A stretch of DNA of 64,000 nt from Saururus chinensis (Eukaryota; Streptophyta; Magnoliopsida; Piperales; Saururaceae): positions 7,222,893 through 7,286,892 of the forward strand of contig CP141149.1 in the NCBI GenBank assembly GCA_035235625.1. The letters are read 5' to 3'. Shown piece by piece: positions 24,491 through 35,930 of the stretch (its first letter is position 1; every line of letters starts with the position of its first letter). Position numbers and translations under genes: made by a program. The notes below the pieces were generated by a model that saw only the letters and a list, made by a program, of their open reading frames with translations, was not told where the DNA came from and did not search any database.

Positions 24491-27400
24491 AATTTATTAA
24501 GTCATTAGTGACGCTTATAAAAGCATTGCTAATGACTTTCTATTTTTTTCATATTAGCGACTCTTTCAAAAGCGTCGCTAATAGAAAAATAAATTTTTTA
24601 TTCCTTTTTTTTGGCAAACTATTTTTATTATTTTATTTTTTTAAAAAATTATTATTAGCAACACTTATCATTATGTGTCGCTAATACGTTACTATTTAGT
24701 GTCGTTTATTTATACATCGTTAATGTTATACTATTAGCGACGCTTATCATAAACGTCAATAATAAGTAGTAGCGACTGTAGTTTTATCGACGCATTTAGC
24801 AACATTTTTTATGCATTGCTAATACTCATTAGCAACGCTTATTGTACTAATAGCGACACTTGTATGGGTCGCTAATACTGGAATTTGTGGTAGTGTGATT
24901 TTGACTCAAAAACTACTGATTTGAGTTTCTATTTCAAAAACCTAATGTTGGGAATTTTGCTTTTAAATGTTTTAAACCCTAGATCTACTTATTTTTGACG
25001 GATTTAGGTGTTTTAAAATCGGTTTTGTGAAGGTATTGATAAAAATTATGTGTTGGGTAGGTTTTGAAGCACTTAGAGTAGCTATTTCAAGTGAGAAAGC
25101 TTGCTGAAGGTAAGAGCTTTGGTCCCAAACATTGTTGTGATTTTGGATTTAAGTTTGATAGAGTTTTGAAGTAGGTTCCATGATTTTGAGCTTTAATGGC
25201 GATTTGAGAAAAGTTTAATCTTTGTTGAAATTTCTTTAGGTTTTTGTTTAGTAATGACTAGATTTGATGTTCTATAAACATGTAGTTGATTATCATGAAG
25301 TTTGAGGATGAGATTTGATGAATTATGAAGTGCATGTAAAGTTTCAGTTTTGATTTCGATGTGGGGAAGACGAACTAAGAATTTCCGTTATGGATCAAAT
25401 GACCATGTAAGCTGATTGAATGGACAGCCGTTCGAATGGCCTTGTAGGGCGTTTGAATGCCAACACAACAAATTGAGGGGTTTTTTTTTCCAATTTGTCT
25501 ATTTTTTCGAGTTTTTACTCTTAAATACTATTTTTTATGTTAATATTAAGTAATTTGAGCTAGAATGAGCTATTGGAAGGGTGTGATATTGATGTTGGAA
25601 ATTATAAATAATATTAAAGTATTGTATAAAATTGCATGTTGTTGGCTACACATGTTAAAATTGCTTATCTTGAATCTATGATTGAATGATTTTTTATATT
25701 TTAAGCATGATTCCAGCAAGATTATAGCTTGAGAATGAAGTGGTATGTCTTCATATAATGTGATTAAATTATGGGTGAACGATGGTGCCATGTCTAGATT
25801 CATGTGTTGTGTGAATATGCTTGCATAGGTTTAGCATGAGGTTCCACTTGACTTAATTAATGATTTTCAGTAGTTTTTCACTCATGATTTCAATAAGGAA
25901 CCATGATTAGATGTTAATGAGCATGTGTGTAGTATGATGATAAGTTATTTACAAGACATGTCCATATGGTTAGAATTAAATGTTTCTACCATGTACACAT
26001 ACATGTGAGAGATGATTATGATGATGCGTGGTATTATGATTATAAATGATGCATGAGGTGTAGATGGGAGCATGCATCATATCATGAATTAGGTTTCATG
26101 TATGCTTTGCCTACGTATATACCATGTTGCATGCATCATGAAATAGATTTCTCATTGAAACTTTATCGAGATTAGCCGCAGTTGATCAATTGGAAGCAAT
26201 AATGTAAGATTGCATGCCGAATTAATTAATTGTGGTCTTATAAAAAATAGGTTGGTCCGAAAGGACATGATATCGATTTGAGTTCCTGTGTGGAACATAG
26301 ATACGGGGTCAATCTGAGTTGATGTTGAGTTGAGCTGAATGGAGACGTGTTGTGTACTCGTGTTACAGTTGAGATTTCTTGAGATAGTCATCTGGACCCT
26401 GAGAATCCAGAGTAGTATGCCTCTGTGAATAAGCTACCACGTTTTCTAAGTTCCCTGTGTGGGAATTCAGACTCTGCTATATGTCTCAGGCAAACATACC
26501 TACTCTAGGTTCTCTATGTAAAATTCGGACATCCATGGCTAGGATTGTCTTGGGTGAGCAAACTTAGGGGTTGACTACCCTGAATACTTTATGTTTCTTT
26601 CGTGGAAATCGGACTATGTCCAACCTATGTGGCATGATTGTATTTCTCTCCATGATTGTGACATTCACAATTTATTGATGATGCATGTGTATGGATAATA
26701 TTATGCCTAAGTTCCATAGGTTGTGTAGGGATAATTGAGATTATGTGACATGTGAATATGATTTATTATACATGATTTAGTATCGTGTGATTGAGATACT
26801 TATTGTGTAGGGTGAATGATATATGGATGAATGATATGATTATGCATTATGTGATTACGTGTTGGAGACACATGTTATGCAGGTTGAATGCATTTAAGGA
26901 GAATGGTTTATTATGCATGATCTGAATGTGTGATAGAGATGTTTACTTATGTCATGATTAGTATGAATGAGGTACTCACATGCACGATGATTACTTATGG
27001 GTAAATAGGGATATGGTAAGGGAATTAATTAAAAATGAAGATATTAGGTGAATTATGGATTTGAATTACCATGTTGATGTGCCATGGTTGTTTTTTTATT
27101 AATGTTACCGTATTTCAAACCTTATTGAGTTTTACTCACCTCTCGTTCTGTGTTTTGTTTTGGGGCTGCATGGCTTATGAGGGACGACCAGGATATGCAT
27201 GGGATTAGGCATGGATGCCTCTGGATGTTATTTTGTATTCTGATTTATGCTATTATGATCATAGAACACCTTGTATGAATGATTATGTTTCAGACACATG
27301 TTTATTTGATGCTTTTAGACTTGTCTAAGATTTTCTAATTCGACCTATGTTTAGGCTCAGGATGTTAAGTATGTGGGTTACCTTTGAGGATTTATTTTAG

Positions 27401-27588
27401 AGATGTTATCTTCTTTTATTTTACCTTATTTCTCTTACACAAAAACTAAAGTTCGCGACTCCATGTATGTATTAAATACCTGATTAAGGGGTTAAAATCT
27501 TATGTAATGCAATTTAGTCGCCCCCATGTTCTTCGACCGCCCCTTGGACCAGGTTCGGCTCGGGTCGGGCTAGTGCCAGGGCATGACA

Positions 27589-28215
27589 CTCCATATTGTA
27601 TATACAATAATACGATATTAGCCATATTGTATTAACAATAATATGATATGTGTTCTTTAGCCAACAACCCATAATATGATATGCTTCATATCACATATAC
27701 AATAACACAATATTTTCCATATAGTGTTAATGATAATATGACATGTCAACAATATGTGTTATTCATAATACAATATGTTCCATATCGTATGTATGATAAC
27801 GCAATATTCACCATATTGTGTTAACCATAACACGATATATATTTTTTGAGCCGATAACCCATAATACGATATGCTCCATATCGTATATATGATAACACGA
27901 TATTCGTCATATTGTGTTGACAATAACATGATATGTGTCATTTGAGTCAGCGACCTATAATATGATATGTACTATATCGCATATACGATAACATAATATT
28001 CGTCATATAGTGTTAACAATATGATATGTGCGTTATTTGAGCTAGTGGCCCAATATATGATATGCTTCATATCGCATATACAATAACACAACATATCAAC
28101 AATACATGTTGTTGATAATACAATATGCCCCATATCGTATATAAGATAACACAATATGTGTTCTTTGTGTGTATTTGAAAACACGATATTCACAACATTA
28201 TCCAATATGTTTTAT
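27589..28215. repeat. AT-rich satellite-like array, right part
   Basis: This continues the array at 20040-20530 after the solo LTR. It shows the same words, such as CCATAATACGATATGCTCCA, ATAACACGATATTCGTCATA and CAACAATACATGTTGTTGAT, in at least six degenerate units. The short Tyr/Ile-rich frames in it are repeats, not genes. Confidence 0.7.
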
Positions 28216-30285
28216 TGATACAAGTGTTCATCAAGTTGGGGATGAAAGCCTCTAAGATCGTGTACATGCTTACATAAGAAGTTCTATATAATAAAACTTG
28301 CACACAAAAAACTATATAGAGTTCCTCTTTACATAGTAGGGTAGGAGACCATCATGGCTATTCTACAGTGTCCTTCCTTAGCATCCACATCCCTTTCGAT
28401 TTTTATATAGCCTTGTTCTTCCTAGATAATCTCCCATGGTTCCTTTTTGGAGTTGCATATATCATCTTGATTTCTTTGTATGGATAAATAGTTTATGTGG
28501 TTAGAAATTTGTGGACAAAAATCATAGAAGACCTATCGCGGATGAAGTAAGGGAAGCTGACAATCACTAGGTAGAAATTGGAATTTTCTATTGATAGGAA
28601 TTGTTTAGTTAAAATAGCAAATATGCACTGAGCTTCGATCACCTATTTTTTTATGCATTGTAGCAACTGGTTTGCACTATTTAAAACCTTAACCCTTGTT
28701 GTAGGGGCATTTTTGGTCTATTTTTTCAAAATATAGTATAAACCCAGGTTTTATGGATTATTTTTTACAAAACTAGGGAATATGAAATATTTGCATCTTA
28801 GGTTAGTTAATATAAAAAAATCTTTTATTTATATTTACATATGTAAATCACAACTAATACCCAATTTTAATATTAAAGAAGAAAAAACCAAATAATAAAT
28901 TAATAAAAAATAACTTAAATCAAAGGAAAAGCATAACTAAGCCCATATCAAAATTAATCCTATCAATTAAAGAGGTGGAAACAATTAACTTAAACTCATT
29001 ATTAAGAAAAATTAATCAAGTCATATAATAATGAAGTTTGATAATATAATAAAACTTCATCTAAGCCCTAGAAATTTTTTTTATCCACTCATTAATTTAA
29101 GAAATAAAATTTCTATTAAATAAATTAAAAATAAACTTACAAGAAGTGAGAAAAATAGGAAAAAATTAATTTGCATTGTTTGCTATAGTTTAAACACTGT
29201 TTATTATTTTCAACCTTCTGCTACTACAGTAACATGTGGACTGAGATTTTTTTTTTCTTCTTTGTTTTGGACTCAAATTCTCTTACTCACTCATTCTTTT
29301 ATGATCAATTTTGGAGGATGCGTGACTTCATGGGCATATTCCGAAGGGGTCGACTTATGCCAATAAAAAACCGAACACTTTTATGCGTATGTAGAAAATG
29401 AAACTTACTTTTACAAGGTGGAAAGGAATCACCAAAAGGTAGGATGCGTGAACAATCCGAAAGAGCTTCCCGAATGGGGTATTTGGCTAGTACATGGGAT
29501 AGAAGTGGCCGCCATCAATTGCAGAGAATGCTGCCCTCAATGAAGGACCAGCCTCAATGAAGGACCTTTACCCATCTACTCAAGAGTTAAAAGGAGGATG
29601 GGGCACGCCCTAAGGAGAAGACAACCAACTCTCAAAATGCCAAACATGATCTATTAACTACATAATGTTATGATAAGCACACCAACCCTTAAGAAGCATC
29701 AGCCGACCAACAAAATCAATTCAATCCTATTATAAGAAGGAAGAAGAGAAAGAAACCTGAATAAGTACACAAAATTGATGCTGGTATTAGTAGTAGACAA
29801 TAAGGAAGAAAATTTAAAATATAGAAAAGGGAGGACAAAAAGAAGAAGAATAAAAGAAGAGGCAGAAGAGGAAGGATGAAATAAGAGAGGAACGAAAAAT
29901 AAGCAAAAAGGAAAGGAGGGACAAAGGAGATAATGGAGCAAGATGACAAGCATGAAAATGGAATTACTCAACAGGCCGTGAGGAGAATGGAATTGGTTGA
30001 TGCTCGGCCCAATCAACTGTCTTCTTGGGACGAGCAAACATGAGAGCAGACCATTCCACAGGAGGAGGGAGGAAGTAGTGAGGGTCAGGAGGGGGAGGGG
30101 AGAAAGGGAGGAGCGTAGGAACATAGATGAATAGAAGGGGAAGCAAGGTCTTAATAGGGGGAGCCCAAACTCGGGTTTGAGTCGGTAGCAGCCGGCCAAT
30201 TAGCCAACAACCAACATTCACCATCAAGAACCGAGAGGGCCAACCCTCAAATATTATGGGTCACAGGGCTCCACTCCTGGCATAG
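28216..30285. other. Intergenic DNA, no gene seen
   Basis: AT-rich from 28600 to 29200, then mixed composition. A minus-strand hydrophobic open frame at 29699-30199 is low-complexity (Leu/Phe/Ser-rich) with no recognisable domain; it lies opposite an AG-rich segment and is probably a chance frame. No RNA gene or transposon ends were recognised. Confidence 0.45.
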
Positions 30286-30290
30286 TCTAC

Positions 30291-30545
30291 TGTTAGCCCC
30301 TTAACTTGCTGGATGGAAAAAAGGGGGCGGCTACCCCCTTACTTGGCAACGGACAACCATGTTTTCTTGGGCGATAGACAGCCCCTTGGGCATTGGAGCA
30401 GCGCGGGAGGTGTTCCAGATGAGCTACTTGCCTTGCGGAGTAGGCTGAGTAAGAGTCCTTGCGTGTGTGGAACTTTAGCAGTGAAGCTGGGTGCTACTTG
30501 AACTTAGGGACAAACTCCTAAGGTAGACTGGATTCACTTATGCAG
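30291..30545 (+). mobile_element. Truncated 5' LTR of element W
   Basis: The segment starts TGTTAGCCCCTTAACTTGC and matches the first 280 bp of the 3' LTR at 31495 at roughly four-fifths identity by eye. It is preceded by TCTAC (30286-30290), which recurs at 35079-35083 after the far LTR end. The match breaks off at about 30545, where gag begins, so the rest of the 5' LTR and the primer site were lost. Confidence 0.75.
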
Positions 30546-31494
30546 AATTGTTGTGGTGGCAGACGCGGTTGGAGGAGAATGTAGCTGCGGGTCGGCCAAA
30601 GATAGGGACATGGGATACATTCAAGAGGGAGCTGTAGGAGTAGTTCCTTCCCAAAAATGTGTCTTGGATGGCTAGAGAGACGTTGAGGAACCTCAAACAT
30701 ACAGGGGCAGTCCGGGACTACGTTAAGGAGTTTCAGTCACTGATTTTGGGCGTGACAAACATGACAGAGGATGACAAGCTGTTCTACTTCATGGCGGGCT
30801 TGCAAATGTGGGCTTAGAACCAGCTGAGACGGAGGGAAGTGGAGGACCTTCCCACAGCGATTGCAGAGGCTGATAGCTTGGCGGATTTCAAATAAACTCT
30901 CGTTGAGCTAGCGAAGAAGAATTGGTAAGCAAAGTCATCCAAGGAGGGCAGCGAGGGTGGCAATGGTGGCAAAGCGAAGGGCAGAGAGTAGTCTGGCCGG
31001 CCTAACAAGGGTGGTGGTTGTTTCATATGCAATGGGCCGCACTGTGCCAAAGTTTGTCCAAAATGGGAAAGGCTGAATGCACTTGTCCCTGAAGAGGAGA
31101 AGGAGGAATCCGATCATGAGGAGCTAGCACGGATGAGTCCTTTGCAGCGAACAGGATGTGTTCGTTTGCTAGAGACCCCAGTTGAGGGGGCTGATTCGGG
31201 TCATTGAGGATTTGGAGGATGGAGGGGAGCGGAATTCCCAAGCCTTGGCTGATTGAAGCAGCGAAGCGGTGGACTGATGGAGAAGTTTGCATGATTCATG
31301 GGCAGCGGGTGTTGCTCATACCTGGCCGAAGGATGACTTAGGCTGGGTAGAACATGACTTGGCCGTGGTGTGATAGGAAGTGTTGGCTACTTGCTTGACG
31401 AGTTTAGTGAGGCAGAAGGCTTAAGAGCTTCAATTGGTGGACCTAGGAAATTGGGGCTTTTATGAGGGCGTCAAAGAATGAAGTGGGGGACGCC
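30546..31494 (+). mobile_element. gag region of element W (gag-only LTR retrotransposon fossil)
   Basis: The plus strand shows a retrotransposon gag region with RNLKHTGAVRDYVKEFQSL and DDKLFYFMAGL blocks, followed by a basic linker and a zinc knuckle of the CCHC type (CFICNGPHCAKVCPKW) near 31020-31065. A purine stretch (GAAGTGGGGGACGCC, 31480-31494) directly before the 3' LTR looks like the polypurine primer. No protease, reverse transcriptase or integrase is present, as in non-autonomous gag-only (TR-GAG) elements. It is a broken fossil with a handful of breaks. Confidence 0.75.
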
Positions 31495-32848
31495 TGTTAG
31501 CCCCTTAACTTGCTGGATGGGAAAAGGGGGTGGCTACCCCCTTACTTAATAGTGGACAGCCAAGTTTCCTTGGGCGGCGAACAACCTAGGCAACCCCTTG
31601 GGCATGGACGGATGCTGGAGCAAAGCGGGAGGTGTTCTTGACGAGCTACTCGCCTTACAGAGCAAGCTAAGTAGGAGTCCTTGCGCCAACTAGACTCTAG
31701 CAGCGAAGTTGGGCACTACTTGGACTTAGGGATGGACTCCTAAGGTGGACCAAATTCACTTATGCAAAATTGCTGCTTTCCTTGCTCGAGTAGGAGTCGA
31801 GGTAGCAAGTTCCCTAGACGGATAGGACTCTTGGAGGGAGTATGGCACTAGACTTCTTGCTAAAGACGGACTCCCTTGCAGGTTTTTTTATTTAGGCTAG
31901 GGGTGGACTGCTTGTTGGGCTGAGAGTTGGTCAGGGTGAGAACTCTTGTATGGGTGGGTTTTGTACTCCTAGTACCATAAGGACCGTCCTTTGGGCTGAA
32001 CTCTATAAAGGGGGGAGAGCAAGGGCGGCCATGGCTGATAGAGGACAAATTTGTTCATGCACAGTGAACCAGAGAGCTGAGAGAATGCTTTCAACTTGGT
32101 GGATATGTAACAACCATGAATTTTCGGTATGATTTCTTGCCTCTAATAAAACTTTTTTGTGAGTTTTTAATTGTTTTAAATTATTTAGAGGCAGATATTT
32201 GGAGAGTTTTTATATGGGTATGATAGAGCTCCGTGAGACGAATGTAACGAAACCTAAGAATGCACGAAACGAAGGTCGAGAGCGAAAGCTATGACCTCAG
32301 GAAACATGTCATATGGGTGGGACCCACTTTAAAAGTATAAGATAACCTACCCATATGAGGTCTAGTTTCAAAGGGCTCTTCAATATGAGTCAATCGGTAC
32401 GAAGAACGTGCAATTCCGACTTTGGGATAAGGACTTATCACATTTTCAAGTTAGAATTGCATTTGAATTAAATAATAATAAAATATTTTAAAAAATGGAA
32501 TAGCTGATGTCATCAGTGGATGCACGACGGGTCTGTGCAAAGCAGCGCAATGCCCAGATAGATGTGAGGCTAGTCCACGTGGTTCATGAACACCGCGCAC
32601 GCATCAGGTATGATAGTGCCGCTTTTCTGCCAATTGTGGCATGACACATGTCACGCGCATATGCGCGCGACTCGCCATACGCTCACGTCCTTCTCTTATA
32701 AATTCAGAATTTCGTTCATTTTTTTCTGAAGAAGTTTCTAGAGTCATTCTGAGTCCATTTTCTTCTGTTCAAAAAGTGTTCTTACCTAAATCGAGGGTGT
32801 TCTACGCAATAGAAGTGTCCCATTGCTCGAGTTAGTGACCCAATATGG

Positions 32849-33075
32849 GGAAAATGTCACGGGGTAAGGGGAGGTTCTATCTACCGCTTATGGGCGCAGA
32901 AAAGGGTAAAGTGTCTCCAGTTAAGGGGAGATTCTATCTGTCGCCTATGGGCATGTTGTGAGAAAAGTGTCCTGGGCTAAGGGGAGGTTATGTCCGTCAC
33001 CTACAGGCATAGAACGAGAAAAGTGTTCCGGGTTAAGGGGAGATTCTGTCCATAGCCTAAGGGCATGGAAAGAGA
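32849..33075 (+). repeat. Four-copy tandem repeat inside LTR Z, period about 55-63 bp
   Basis: Four imperfect units each carry GAAAAGTGTCC-like, GGTTAAGGGGAGATTCTGTC-like and CCTATGGGCAT-like words. They start near 32849, 32899, 32960 and 33016. The CTAAATCGAGGGTGTTCTAC word lies just upstream of the array, and once again downstream in altered form near 33125. Confidence 0.7.
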
Positions 33076-34277
33076 GTTTCTGGAGTCAATCTGAGTCCGT
33101 TTTCTTCTGTTCAAGAGGCTTGTTTACCTAAACCGAGCATGCCAGACGTCATGGCATGGTTATTTTTCTGGTTAGAGACATCCAGAACCCTAGAAGTGGA
33201 CATCCAATTTTGTGATGTCCGGTTTATCGACTTCAAACTTGCACAGAGAGAGAGGTAGGGGTTTTTATCCTTTCTTAAGGCATGATTATAAACTTTGGTT
33301 GTGTTTTAAACTTATTATTTATATGACTCTCGCATGTTATGCTTTAAAGATTACTTTCAAGTTATAAATTATGATTTATGCATATATATTCGATCTGTCG
33401 AATGGTTAATCGTTGAGATAGAATATGATTTATATATCGTATGCTATTATGTATATTCGATTAGTTGAATGATGTGCCTGTGGAAGCAAATATATTTTAT
33501 ATATTGCACATTTTACGATTGCCTAATATATGATAGTTTAATCGAATGATTATCCATGGATTTTAATATAAATTATACATGTTGGAGCATGTGAGATAGA
33601 GACAAACTAGCTTTGCCACTGTTTTCATTGCGAATAAATATAGTATGTTTGAAAGATGGTTTTAGAGGACTCATCCTTGTTGAAAGGATGATTCTCAAGA
33701 TTATTTTTGAAAAGATGCATAAGCATAGTGATCGAGTCACTGAAGCGGGACAAAGTAGAGGTAACTGACTCATTGAAATGTGTGACCAACCTTGCCTTTG
33801 TAGTCGTGGATAGTGACGCTCCCATGGCTTGTAGAGGCGGAGCTAGGGTTTTCAAAAGGATAAACATTGGGATATAATGTTTTAAAAGAAAATAGCCCTT
33901 TTTGGAGTCTGGGAACTCTAGAATATTTTGATTGAGTATGGGACTCAAGACTGTTTTGGTTCTCCCGAGCTTTGTTGGGCACCCCGATAGAGCTCCATTG
34001 ACTAGTTAAGGGGACAATTAATCTGGTTCGGAATCGGATGTATGGTATCAACTTTAGCCTAGTGAGCCCGTAACAAAGGGCAAGACCCCTAATTAGCCCC
34101 TAACGAAGGGCACATATCAAGGCTACGCACGCTAGGGTAGAGAGTATCATGGGAGGACTCTCTACTCTCTATATCACGGTGCCCCATGAGCACGGGTGGC
34201 TCTTCTATCCACAAGCACAAAATGTTTTGAGATGATCTGTGGAGTAAGAGGTCGCTGCTTTGTACTCGCAGCAAATT

Positions 34278-34279
<2 letters not shown>

Positions 34280-34361
<82 letters not shown>
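34280..34361. repeat. (TA)n microsatellite
   Basis: About 41 uninterrupted TA dinucleotides lie inside LTR Z. A run of C residues follows at about 34572-34584. Both are likely to vary in length between individuals and to be error-prone in assembly. Confidence 0.95.
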
Positions 34362-34364
<3 letters not shown>

Positions 34365-35083
34365 GTCTGGGACATTTGTAGTGAGCTGTGAGAGCTTGCA
34401 AACCCTAGTAGCATCTTTGATACATAGGAAGAAGCTCTAGGGGTGGTTTTGGGTAAGAGGCACACCCTATTTTCATGAAAAATATTATATATGATATGTG
34501 TTGTGAAACTACCATGTGTTTATTCATGCCTGATAGTATAAACTCCCCTATTGAGTATTTTAAAATACTCACCACCCCCCCCCCAGACTTTACAGGACTC
34601 GACGAAGCTTAGTGTGCGGGTAGAAGGACCTACTCCAAGTTTTATTGATGTGATTTCGAGGATTTCAACTACACCAAAATGAGTAAGAACTCTCCTTATT
34701 ATTTTTCTCTTGTGTGTTTGTACATGGACTATGGTTCTTGCGGATATTATTATTATATTATCGCATAAGGCAAGTAGCACCAATCATGGTCTCTGGTAAA
34801 CTCCAATATTTTGTGAAAAGAAAATTTTATATGCTTCCAAAAATCCTGGGGAGCGACTGGATCAGCCTTTGCCCTCTCCCTGCCATTGTATTTCGACGGA
34901 CAGAAATATAGCTTGGGTGGAGACCCTTGCACTAGGACGGACTTGTGCTATGTTTGTGTTGTTTACTTGTGTTTCCCTTGCGTATACGAGTGGGAAGGGA
35001 AGAGAGTGGCTGCTGGTTGCACGACACAACCAGACCATCACGTGCGCGAACGCTAGGCAAAGCTTTGTGCCTGTGACATCTAC

Positions 35084-35930
35084 CAAGATGGAGGAGGTTG
35101 GATGGGGAGAAACAAAGTCATTTTCATAGTCAATGTGCAATTGAACCTCCCTCTTTATATAAATGTGTTAGATTGAATCTAATCATGGAAAGTCGTATTG
35201 ATACGAATTATAATATCAAAATGGATATGGGTATTCACCGCTGATATACTTGGTATACGTTGAAATGGGTGTGAACTTTTTATATACATAAAAATGCAAT
35301 AACTACTAATATATCATTATAATACTTCTTTTAGAGTATAATAAGACCATTGAATGTCATCTCAATTGATACGAGTGCTCGAAAATTAGTTCATTTTGGA
35401 ACTATATACAATTACTCCCCAAATAATTTATTTGGAACCAAATAATATGCTTAATATGAGTCATAATTAGATGTTTAAATAAATGCATAATTGTGGAGCA
35501 CTGTATTTAGAAAAAAATAATTATGTAAATTGTATGTACCCACTCGTATTGATCTCATATAATTTGATTTTTTTATATAACAAAAATATTGTCATCTTTA
35601 AACCTTTGAAGATGTTGGGTTTGAATTGTGTTTTGTTTTTAGAGAAAAACTAATTTTTTTAAAAAAATATTTTTCAAATAATAAATAAATAATTAATCGA
35701 TTGTATTGATACGTATCGATTGTATTGATATGTATCGATTGTATTGATATGTATCGATTGTATTGATATGGTATGGATGATACAGACGATACACATCAAA
35801 ATTTCCTGTTGTGCGTACCACCCTAGTATCCGTATCGATCTCGGCCAAAACAAATAAGTATCGACCGATACGGCCATGGTTACAATGGAAGAAAATTTTA
35901 TGAGCATTATTACATCATGATCCATATTAA
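35084..35930. repeat. AT-rich intergenic DNA with a 19-bp tandem repeat
   Basis: No gene is seen. Between about 35695 and 35770 the unit ATCGATTGTATTGATATGT occurs four times in a row with one or two changes. Just downstream are palindromic words GTATCGATCTCGGCC and GTATCGACCGATACGGCC, related in sequence to the repeat. The rest is AT-rich. Confidence 0.7.

Larger units (their letters stand above)
21135..24895. mobile_element. Non-autonomous CACTA (En/Spm-type) DNA transposon, 3.76 kb
   Basis: Left end CACTACAACAAAATG and right end (inverted) CACTACCACAAATTCC form terminal inverted repeats, flanked by a 3-bp duplication TGA (21132-21134 and 24896-24898). Both features define the CACTA superfamily. 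Subterminal regions (21150-21690 and 24500-24880) hold many direct and inverted copies of TTAGCGACGCTT-like words, the presumed transposase binding sites; a third cluster lies at 23268-23490. The interior consists of a 1.4-kb polypurine tract and a GC-rich block. I see no transposase (TNPA/TNPD-like) coding sequence, so the element would depend on one in trans. Confidence 0.9.
20531..27588 (+). mobile_element. Solo LTR of family Y with target duplication CTCCA, carrying a CACTA insertion
   Basis: The LTR begins TGTAAGATCCCTGAAC and ends GGGCATGACA. CTCCA occurs immediately before (20526-20530) and after (27589-27593), and the satellite array continues on both sides, so the boundaries are well supported. 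There is no internal coding region, primer site or second LTR, so this is a solo LTR. Without the CACTA element (21135-24895 plus its 3-bp duplication) its length is about 3.29 kb. The TTTTACTCACC block near 27130 and the CCCTTGGACC tail are shared with the other Y copies. Confidence 0.88.
32105..34857 (+). mobile_element. Solo LTR of family Z with target duplication TGGAT
   Basis: The sequence resembles the 3' LTR of the gypsy element at 41943-43455 in start (TGTAACAACC versus TATAATAACC), the GGTACCAAGAATGTGC-like word, CTAAATCGAGGGTGTTCTAC, GCCCCATGAGC.CGGGTG and the TACTCACC..TGCAGG block. TGGAT lies on both sides (32100-32104 and 34858-34862). No coding region lies inside. The outer bases are worn (ATGT at the start, GCGAC at the end instead of TG..CA), so the ends could be off by a few bases. 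Confidence 0.65.
31495..35078 (+). mobile_element. 3' LTR of element W, split by solo LTR Z
   Basis: The LTR begins TGTTAGCCCC at 31495 and, after the Z insertion (32105-34857), ends at CCTGTGACA (35078), followed by TCTAC, the same five bases found before the 5' LTR. Removing Z and one copy of TGGAT leaves an LTR of about 0.83 kb whose sequence reads smoothly across the junction. The 5'/3' LTR divergence points to an old insertion, older than Z. Confidence 0.7.

Noticed and set aside
29699-30199. 166-residue minus-strand hydrophobic frame as a membrane protein gene
   Set aside because: It is low-complexity, lies opposite an AG-rich segment, overlaps other frames, and shows no family block or splice context.
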